Positions 58,302-64,000 of a stretch of DNA of 64,000 nucleotides are shown piece by piece. The stretch's first letter is position 1; each line of letters starts with the position of its first letter. Location of the stretch: the NCBI RefSeq assembly GCF_000153825.1, contig NZ_DS022299.1, positions 62,001 to 126,000 on the forward strand, read 5' to 3'. A model generated the notes under the pieces. That model had not been told where the DNA came from and made no database searches. It worked only from the letters and a program-made list of their open reading frames with translations. This DNA is from Synechococcus sp. RS9916. GTDB lineage: Bacteria; Cyanobacteriota; Cyanobacteriia; PCC-6307; Cyanobiaceae. The position numbers and the translations under genes were made by a program.

Positions 58302-59261
58302 ATGCAGCGATTCGCAAATGCGTGGGCGATTTTCCAGGGGTTGCTCCTGGAATCACTCCCATTCCTTTTGTTAGGCGTGGCGATTGCTGCCCTCGCCCGC
58401 TGGCTGGTGCCCCAGGCCGCTTGGGTGCGGCGGTTGCCAAGAAATCCCTTTCTTGCCCCTGTGGTTGGCGCCTTGTTGGGGTTTGCCCTTCCTGCCTGTG
58501 AGTGCGGCAACGTTCCAGTGGCACGCCGTTTGCTCGCCAGCGGTGCGCCCTTGGGCACCGGCTTCGGATTTCTGTTTGCAGCGCCGGTGCTCAATCCGAT
58601 CGTGTTGGCCAGCACTTGGGCCGCTTTCCCCGATCAGCCCTGGCTGTTGGTGGCCCGTCCGCTGGGGGCGTTTCTGATCGCTCTGGCCCTCAGTGGGCTG
58701 CTGGGCTTGATGGGTGAAAGCGCTTTACTGGCGCCGGTGTTGCTCGAGGAGCGTCGCTTAAGTCAACCGCTTTCGGAGGTGGGACTGTTGGAGCGGGGAA
58801 GCGGGGTGCTGGGCGCACCTGCAGCGCAGTTGCCTCCCCCGGCGCCTGAGTCGAAACTGTCTCTCGCCGAGGTGCTGCATCACAGCAGCAGGGAATTCAT
58901 CAGCCTCCTGGTGTTGCTGGTGTTGGGTTGTGCCTTGGCTGCCGCTGTTCAGGCCTGGCTTCCGAGGGCCTGGTTGCTGGCGGTGGGATCGGCGCCCACG
59001 CTCTCCGTGCTGGCCTTGATGCTGCTGGCCTTGGTGGTGTCGGTGTGCTCCAGCGTGGATGCCTTCTTGGCCTTGGGCTTTGCCGCGCAGGTCACCCCTG
59101 GGGCCTTGTTGGCTTTTCTGCTGCTGGGGCCCGTGGTCGATCTCAAGTTGGCGGGTTTGTTCACGGTGCTGCTGCGCCCGAAGGCGATCGCCGTGACTGC
59201 TGTTGCCGCCTCCTTGCTGGTGCTGCTGATGGGGCAGTGGGTCAACCTCGTGCAGTTGTGA
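58302..59261 (+). CDS. UPF0718/ArsP-like permease
   Basis: The 319-residue membrane protein has about eight helices and the family Cys motif LPACECGNVPVARRL with GxPxGxGFGFLFAAPVLNP after it. Related permeases are found with TIGR03943 proteins and metal regulation. The central loop (about 155-190) is Pro/Glu-rich and cytoplasmic. The stop overlaps the next start (TGATG). Zn or another metal(loid) as substrate is inference from context. Confidence 0.8.
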   Translation: MQRFANAWAIFQGLLLESLPFLLLGVAIAALARWLVPQAAWVRRLPRNPFLAPVVGALLGFALPACECGNVPVARRLLASGAPLGTGFGFLFAAPVLNPIVLASTWAAFPDQPWLLVARPLGAFLIALALSGLLGLMGESALLAPVLLEERRLSQPLSEVGLLERGSGVLGAPAAQLPPPAPESKLSLAEVLHHSSREFISLLVLLVLGCALAAAVQAWLPRAWLLAVGSAPTLSVLALMLLALVVSVCSSVDAFLALGFAAQVTPGALLAFLLLGPVVDLKLAGLFTVLLRPKAIAVTAVAASLLVLLMGQWVNLVQL

Positions 59262-59968
59262 TGCCGATGTCTCTTCGTCGTCGCTGGTTGTTGTGTCGTC
59301 TTCCTCTGCAACTGATGTTGTGGGGTTGGGTGATGGTGTGGAGCACCTGGTCGGGGCGCCTCGACCTGTTGTTGCGAGCGGTCTATCACCCGGTTGTGGG
59401 AGTGGGGGGTGCGTTGTTGATGGCCCTGGGTGTGCTGCAGCTCCGGCTCGCTTGGCGGCAGCGCGCGAGCGACAGACTTGTGGCGCAGCCCCTTCCGAAA
59501 GGTTGGTTGTTGAGTGTGGTGATGGCGGTTGTGGTTCTTGCCTGGCCACCCCAGCCGTCGTTCAGTGATCTCGCCAGCAGTCGTCCGTCGAGCATTCCTG
59601 AAGCACCTCGGTTGACTTTTGTCTTGCCACCGGAGCAGCGCACTCTCACGGAGTGGGTGCGCTTGCTGCGTACGCAGCCCGACCCTTCTTTGCATGAGGG
59701 CGCTCCACTGTCGATCACGGGTTTTGTGTTCCAACCCTCTGAGGGTCCACCTCAATTGGCTCGTTTGATGGTGCGTTGTTGTTTGGCTGATGCCACGCCG
59801 ACAGGGCTGCCGGTGGAATGGCGAGCAACGGATCGCTATGCCCCCGACACCTGGTTGCGCATTCGCGGAACCATGGCGGTGGATCAGGTGAATGGTGTGC
59901 AACGCAATGTGGTCAAGCCCACTGAAGTGACGGTGATTCCCCGACCGGAGAGGCCGCTGGAACCATGA
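59261..59968 (+). CDS. TIGR03943/DUF1980 membrane protein
   Basis: The 235-residue product has two or three N-terminal helices (LMLWGWVMVWSTWSG, VGVGGALLMALGVLQL, LSVVMAVVVLAWPP) and a periplasmic beta domain (LSITGFVFQPSEGPPQLARL, MVRCCLADATPTGLPV, with the conserved CC). It pairs with the permease before it. It overlaps the next gene as ATGA, so three genes are coupled. Confidence 0.8.
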   Translation: MPMSLRRRWLLCRLPLQLMLWGWVMVWSTWSGRLDLLLRAVYHPVVGVGGALLMALGVLQLRLAWRQRASDRLVAQPLPKGWLLSVVMAVVVLAWPPQPSFSDLASSRPSSIPEAPRLTFVLPPEQRTLTEWVRLLRTQPDPSLHEGAPLSITGFVFQPSEGPPQLARLMVRCCLADATPTGLPVEWRATDRYAPDTWLRIRGTMAVDQVNGVQRNVVKPTEVTVIPRPERPLEP

Positions 59969-61338
59969 GCAAGCTCCGTCTTGCGGCGCTGCCGCGCCCC
60001 CTGGGTCTGGCCTTAGCAGGCCTCGCTGCCCTTGTGCTTGTGCAACAACAGGTGTTGCTGAGGCGCCCACCCCGCCTGCGCTCTGTGGCCGTGCAGCCGC
60101 TGCGCTCGGGTGCGGCGGCACTCGATGTGCGCTTCAGTCGCCCGATGCAGCCCGGCTCAGTGCCAGCGTCCAGCCGGCTGTCGCCCAATCTGTCCCATCG
60201 CTGGTTCGGAGAGAACGACGCTTGGCGCTTGTTGCTTGATCAACCTGACCTGAGCGCCTTCCCTCTGCAGTTAGAGGTTGCTGGCCAGGATCTTCGGGGA
60301 TTGGCCTTGCCGAGGCGTCGCTTGTTCTGGGATCCGCGCCCGACGCTGGTGGCGGTGGCTCAAATGGAGAACGGCCAACAGCAATTGCAACTGTTGGAGC
60401 GGGATGGCAGCTGGTTGCCCCTAACGCCCACATTGCCCAGCATCTTTCAGATCGAACCCTTGGGGAATGGCCAGGGCGTTGCCTTCGTAGCCATGGACGA
60501 ACAGGGCGATCAGTTCGTCGCGATGCGGCATCTGATCCCTCGCTCCCTTGGGCTCCAGCGTTCGAAGGTGGCGAGTCCAGAGCTCGGTCGTATGGAGGCG
60601 TTGACCGGCCGCGGACAGCTCTTTGGCCATGTGAGCAGCAACTTGAACGGCGACCTGTTGGTTCAAGCCGGCCGAATGGAGCCCGGCAGTGATCAGCTCT
60701 GGTTGCGCAGGGCAGCCGGAGAGCACCGAGATCTGGAGATCCAACGCTCTGGCCCGATTCGCCTTCTGCCGGATGGCACGGGGTTGGTGGTGCCCGACTA
60801 CGACGGGTTGTCGCTGCAGAGCATCGATGGCTCGACCCAGGATGCTGAGCGGACGCAAACGCTGCCTGGCCGCCGTGATCTGCGGGCCTTCTGCACCGGT
60901 TCAGGTCGCGCCCTGCTCGTGCGCCATTGGCCCGACTACCGGCGCTCCGTTGAGTTGGTGATCCCTGGGTTGTCGCCGCGTCAGATCTGGCTAGGTGATG
61001 CGGCGGTGATGGCGGTGGCTTGCGACAACGGCGGCGAACGCCTTTGGGTGGTGCTGCGTGATGGTAAGGGGGAGTTGCAGGACACGGTTTTGCAGCTGGA
61101 CCGGGATGGCAAGGTTCACAAACGCCAGAGCCTGAGCCCATGGCGCTTTGCACGCAATTCCGGCTTGCATTTCGATCCGGTGAGCGATCAACTGCTGCTC
61201 ACCGTGTCGCGCAGTCATCGGGCGCCACAGCGCCTGGCTTGGCTGCCTGCTCAGACGTTGACGTTGCGGGTGGATCGCAGTCGGTTTGTGACCCAAGCCG
61301 CCTGGCTCCCTGCCGCAGGCCACATCGATCGCTTTTAA
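59965..61338 (+). CDS. Membrane-anchored beta-rich periplasmic protein
   Basis: The 457-residue product has an N-terminal helix (LGLALAGLAALVLVQQQVL) and about 420 residues of repeated beta strands with motifs like LLPDGTGLVVPDYDGLSLQS and LDRDGKVHKRQSL, compatible with a beta-propeller. The first 120 residues resemble an Ig-like cap. Third gene of the permease operon. Function unknown. Confidence 0.7.
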   Translation: MSKLRLAALPRPLGLALAGLAALVLVQQQVLLRRPPRLRSVAVQPLRSGAAALDVRFSRPMQPGSVPASSRLSPNLSHRWFGENDAWRLLLDQPDLSAFPLQLEVAGQDLRGLALPRRRLFWDPRPTLVAVAQMENGQQQLQLLERDGSWLPLTPTLPSIFQIEPLGNGQGVAFVAMDEQGDQFVAMRHLIPRSLGLQRSKVASPELGRMEALTGRGQLFGHVSSNLNGDLLVQAGRMEPGSDQLWLRRAAGEHRDLEIQRSGPIRLLPDGTGLVVPDYDGLSLQSIDGSTQDAERTQTLPGRRDLRAFCTGSGRALLVRHWPDYRRSVELVIPGLSPRQIWLGDAAVMAVACDNGGERLWVVLRDGKGELQDTVLQLDRDGKVHKRQSLSPWRFARNSGLHFDPVSDQLLLTVSRSHRAPQRLAWLPAQTLTLRVDRSRFVTQAAWLPAAGHIDRF

Positions 61339-61379
61339 CAACGCTTCCTTTTAAGGTCGAGCCAACTGAGGCATGGTTT

Positions 61380-61508
61380 GTGGGTGATTACACCGTTGCG
61401 ATTTGGGCAACTGTGGGTTTGATGGTGGTCTTCACCGTGCCGGTGGTCTGGCAGTTCCTGCAGCCGAATGATGACGACTTCGGTGATCTCACCAAGCGTC
61501 CGAAATGA
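61380..61508 (+). CDS. Tiny single-pass membrane protein
   Basis: A GTG start behind GAGG gives 42 residues: VGDYTVAIWATVGLMVVFTV, one helix, then a polar end PNDDDFGDLTKRPK. The frame is open further upstream without a better start. It lies between the propeller-like gene and the SDR gene, same strand. Confidence 0.55.
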   Translation: MGDYTVAIWATVGLMVVFTVPVVWQFLQPNDDDFGDLTKRPK

Positions 61509-61542
61509 GCGGTTTTGATCTGGTTTGTGGGGTGCGTGACTG

Positions 61543-62208
61543 ATGGCGACAGTGCTGGTCACCGGTGCCAATCGCGGTATCGGCCTGGAGTATTGCCGCC
61601 AGCTCAAGGCGCGAGGTGATCAGGTCGTCGCGGTCTGCCGTCAGGCGACTCCCGAGCTTGCGGCCCTTGGGGTGCGCATCGAGGCAGGCATTGAGCTCAC
61701 CGAAGAGGCCGCCATTGCTGATCTCGTGGGTCGTTTGGATGGTCTTGCGCTGGATGCGGTGATTCTCAATGCCGGCGTGCTCCAGTCCATGGGGTTGGAG
61801 GATCTCGATTCGGAGGGCATCCGCCGCCAATTTGAGGTGAACGCGCTGGCTCCGTTGCTGTTGGCGCGAGCGCTCGTGAGCCAAATGCCACGCGGCAGCA
61901 AGCTGGCGCTCATGACCAGTCGCATGGGATCGATCGACGACAACAGTTCGGGCGGCTCCTATGGCTATCGCATGTCGAAGGTGGCGCTGAATATTGCAGG
62001 CAAGTCGTTGGCGATTGATCTGGCGCCACGGGGCATTGCGGTGGCGATCCTTCATCCAGGATTGGTGCGAACGCGCATGATCAATTTCAATCCCAGTGGC
62101 ATAGAGCCTGAGCAGGCCGTGCAGGGATTGCTGGCGCGGCTTGATGCCTTGACCCTGGAGACCAGCGGTGGCTTCTGGCATTCCAACGGTGAGCGGCTGC
62201 CTTGGTGA
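61543..62208 (+). CDS. Short-chain dehydrogenase/reductase
   Basis: The 221-residue product is a classical SDR: cofactor loop TGANRGIG (7-14), ILNAGVL, catalytic Ser in LALMTSRMGS and the YxxxK site as GYRMSKVAL. It ends with the HPGLVRTRM substrate-side segment. The NAD(P)H preference and substrate cannot be read. Confidence 0.9.
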   Translation: MATVLVTGANRGIGLEYCRQLKARGDQVVAVCRQATPELAALGVRIEAGIELTEEAAIADLVGRLDGLALDAVILNAGVLQSMGLEDLDSEGIRRQFEVNALAPLLLARALVSQMPRGSKLALMTSRMGSIDDNSSGGSYGYRMSKVALNIAGKSLAIDLAPRGIAVAILHPGLVRTRMINFNPSGIEPEQAVQGLLARLDALTLETSGGFWHSNGERLPW

Positions 62209-62258
62209 GAGCAGGGTGGTGAGGACTAGGGGTTGCCGTCACGACCCACATCGGCAAT

Positions 62259-62272
62259 AGTACGTGCGTACT
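62259..62272 (+). promoter_or_regulatory. LexA-type operator
   Basis: AGTACGTGCGTACT is a perfect palindrome with a 4-nt spacer, the same form as at 34877-34890. It lies about 50 nt upstream of the small gene at 62323. Confidence 0.65.
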
Positions 62273-62322
62273 GCCGGTGACTCGCTGGTGGTTCCTCCGA
62301 TGTTGTTGTGCATTTGAAGGCC

Positions 62323-62517
62323 ATGCGTTCCGTGCCCCGAGCCTTTCCCGTTCCATCGCGTCAGGTCACCGCTCTCGACCTGGCCAATGCTCAGTTGATC
62401 GAAGCGCTGTATGAGCTCACGGCTGCCATTGAGGAGCGAGGTGATGTCGGCGGGGCCAAGCGCAAGGTGATGTTGTGGGAGCAGCAGGTGCAGCAGGTCT
62501 CCTGCTGTTTGGACTGA
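62323..62517 (+). CDS. Small protein behind a LexA-type box
   Basis: The 64-residue product MRSVPRAFPVPSRQVTALDL has two helices (LANAQLIEALYELTAAIEER and KRKVMLWEQQVQQV) and ends in SCCLD. A GTG at 62308 is an alternative start. No domain is recognised. The operator upstream suggests DNA-damage control. Confidence 0.6.
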   Translation: MRSVPRAFPVPSRQVTALDLANAQLIEALYELTAAIEERGDVGGAKRKVMLWEQQVQQVSCCLD

Positions 62518-62991
62518 GGCCGGTGTTCCGCATCAACATGAGGAAGGCCGCCTTCCCTGGTGGAAAGACGGCCTAAGTCGCTCGTTCGTGCATGGTTCAA
62601 CCCCGTCACGTCTTGAGGAAGAGAGGAAGGGTCGAAGCGTTCTGGCGTTGGCAACCCTGGGGCCATGACGTCCAGGTGTGGGGCTGATGGAGCTCCGGGG
62701 CACCTATGGCGAAGAACTCAGCCTGAGGCGGTGCAGTGGAGTGTCGATTCGCGTGGCGTACCGGAAAAGCAATGCCTGCGAAAGGACCAGCCTCACGGGT
62801 GGGTGGAAACTGTTGGAGCAGGGGCCAGAAGTCAGTCTGCTTCTGGGTGTTGCTCAGGTGGAGTGTCGGCTGTCATCAGCGCCTCCGATCTCGATGCAGT
62901 CACTTTGCGCTGGTTCTGGCGGCCTGCCTATCCGTGTAAAGGCGCATTGCCATTGAATGGAAAGGGCCCGAAAGTCAGAGCGGCGTGCCTG

Positions 62992-63402
62992 ATGCCATTC
63001 CCGCTTTTGATCTCGCGCCCGTTCCGATGCTTCTTGTTGCTCGTGAGCTTGCTGCTGCTGGCGGCGTGCGGAGGGGATGGATCGGAGGCTGAGGCTGAGC
63101 GGCAACGCGCCGCGGCGCAGGCACGCATTCAGCGTTGCCTTGAAGCCACAGGGGGGCGGATGCCAACCCTGTTTGCGATCGACTCATCGGATGAGCCCGC
63201 CATTCGCCCCACCCCCGCGCCTTGCCGCGGGATAGAGCGGCAGGCGCAGCAAGCGGTGTATGCCAAAACGATGCAGGATTGCACCAAGGCCACAGAGCTT
63301 CTGTCCGACCCTGCCTCTTCGCAGCCGGAGGAACAACGCCGATGGGCGCAGCAGCAGTTGCGCCGGTGTGTCGGGAGTGATCCCAAGATCTTTTATTGGT
63401 AG
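62992..63402 (+). CDS. Lipoprotein, hypothetical
   Basis: The 136-residue product has a lipoprotein signal (LLLVSLLLLAACGG, Cys in LAAC). The mature part has a Glu/Ala helix and four further Cys (IQRCLEATGG, APCRGIERQ, MQDCTKATE, LRRCVGSDP) with even spacing. No family is recognised. The 450 nt upstream hold only an open frame without gene character. Confidence 0.65.
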   Translation: MPFPLLISRPFRCFLLLVSLLLLAACGGDGSEAEAERQRAAAQARIQRCLEATGGRMPTLFAIDSSDEPAIRPTPAPCRGIERQAQQAVYAKTMQDCTKATELLSDPASSQPEEQRRWAQQQLRRCVGSDPKIFYW

Positions 63403-63425
63403 CGGCCTGCGATCAGGCCCGTCAG

Positions 63426-64000
63426 CTAGAGCAGCCCTCTGTGCTGGATGAAGCGCTGAATCATGGCCCAGGAGCCCAGGGTCACCTTGAGGGCCACCAG
63501 CAGGTTGAGAAGGGGAATCCAGCCCCCGCTCAGCAGACTGCCGAAGCGGCCCATCCCGGGGCTTAGGCCCTCCAGGGAGAGGAAGGCCAGCACCACAAAA
63601 CTGATCACGGCGGCTTCTTCCCAGCGGTTGGCGGATCCCCGTTGGTGGAGTCGATCCCGTTGCTGGCGTCCGCCGCTGATCAACACCAGGCCGATGGCGG
63701 TGCCACCGGCCACCCCAGCGGCAAATCCCCCTCCCGGACTGAGGTGACCGCGCAGAGCCGTTTCCACAGCCACCAGTGCTGCCAGGGTGGCCACCTGCTC
63801 ACAGACCACCCGGGACGGAATGTCGGTGAGGGTGCGGATGCGTTGACGCACGGGTTCGGCCCCGAGCATCTGCCGCACACCGATCGAGGCCAGGGTGAAC
63901 ACCAGCACTTCGCCGATGGTGTCGAACAGACGGGTGTGCAGGATCACGCCCGACACCAGATTGGGGATGCCGCTCTCCTTGGCTAGCTCCTGGATCAGAG
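63426..64000 (-). CDS. MnhB-like Na+/H+ antiporter subunit, cut by window end
   Basis: The frame stays open to the window edge, so only the C-terminal part, at least 190 residues, is visible. GIPNLVSGVILHTRLFDTIGEVLVF and LSPGGGFAAGVAGGTAIGLVLISGG match MnhB/MbhF-type membrane subunits of Mrp antiporters and related complexes. Helices follow (VISFVVLAFLSLEGL, WIPLLNLLVALKV). Other subunits should lie beyond 64000. Confidence 0.8.
   Translation of the reverse strand, partial: LIQELAKESGIPNLVSGVILHTRLFDTIGEVLVFTLASIGVRQMLGAEPVRQRIRTLTDIPSRVVCEQVATLAALVAVETALRGHLSPGGGFAAGVAGGTAIGLVLISGGRQQRDRLHQRGSANRWEEAAVISFVVLAFLSLEGLSPGMGRFGSLLSGGWIPLLNLLVALKVTLGSWAMIQRFIQHRGLL

Noticed and set aside
58949-60121. 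Long minus-strand open frame of 390 codons opposite the permease/TIGR03943/propeller genes
   Set aside because: Its product is Gln/His/Arg/Pro-rich without domain pattern and it lies exactly antisense to three well-supported genes; a composition shadow of GC-rich DNA.
60134-61153. 339-codon minus-strand frame opposite the propeller-like gene
   Set aside because: Arg/Pro/Ala/Ser-rich translation typical of antisense GC-rich sequence.
1-64000. Search by eye for tRNA, rRNA, CRISPR arrays, transposases and integrase-type attachment sites
   Set aside because: No tRNA-like T-arm context, no regularly spaced repeats and no transposase or integrase product was recognised; a dedicated RNA search could still find a divergent one.

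Overview
The window looks like a chromosomal segment of a marine picocyanobacterium, most likely marine Synechococcus. This is inference from content: Nif11/prochlorosin-type peptide precursors, a Zur/ZnuA zinc cluster, many small cyanobacterial hypothetical proteins, tightly packed genes, moderately high GC, and double palindromes of the cyanobacterial LexA type. The sequence gives no strain name. I saw no rRNA, tRNA, CRISPR array or transposase.

Layout. 0.2-2.8 kb: a tandem array of five Nif11-leader (prochlorosin-like) RiPP precursors on the minus strand. One has an in-frame stop and a 12-G tract in its core. A short double-glycine peptide closes the array. Each Nif11 gene carries its own conserved promoter box, and most are separated by terminator hairpins. 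2.9-9.7 kb: a His-rich DUF3721 protein, an RTX-type repeat protein, a histone-deacetylase-like hydrolase, an M32 carboxypeptidase and small proteins. 9.7-16.4 kb: a pentameric ligand-gated channel-like protein next to a periplasmic binding protein, a LOG-family protein, DUF1330 and DUF3303 proteins. 16.5-24.7 kb: a GT2 glycosyltransferase, a cupin of the ureidoglycolate lyase family, a DCC thiol oxidoreductase, a CsgG-like protein and several exported proteins. 24.6-29 kb: a gene-poor accessory stretch with an isolated Nif11 precursor flanked by a degenerate duplication, several small exported proteins and a probable frameshifted gene. 29-38.6 kb: cytochrome P450, a GH57-like hydrolase, a ferredoxin/metallo-beta-lactamase fusion, YjbQ and a second GT2.

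38.6-54 kb is the most striking region. A six-gene minus-strand operon encodes a vWA-type lipoprotein, a membrane protein, a tubulin/FtsZ-like GTPase, a 1098-residue protein with an actin/Hsp70 ATPase fold, a membrane protein with a coiled coil, and an anchored protein. Around it lie a TM2 protein, two predicted peptidoglycan amidases, a zinc metallopeptidase, a protein with an ARC6/Ftn2-type IMS domain, an SH3b protein, and five proteins sharing the same N-terminal membrane anchor, roughly GFSNQQALLALLLVFPxG. I infer an envelope-associated cytoskeletal or membrane-remodelling system.

55-59 kb is a zinc island: a Zur-like Fur regulator, ZnuA, a His/Asp-rich outer-membrane-type protein, and a divergent permease/TIGR03943 pair, with a Zur-like box in the divergent promoter. 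60-64 kb holds a periplasmic protein, an SDR, a small gene behind a LexA-type box, a lipoprotein, and an MnhB-like antiporter subunit cut by the window edge.

Regulatory highlights: three separate genes share a perfect TGTGA-N6-TCACA site and, exactly 73 nt downstream (centre to centre), a GGAGG/CCTCC hairpin. Two small genes sit behind perfect AGTAC-N4-GTACT palindromes.
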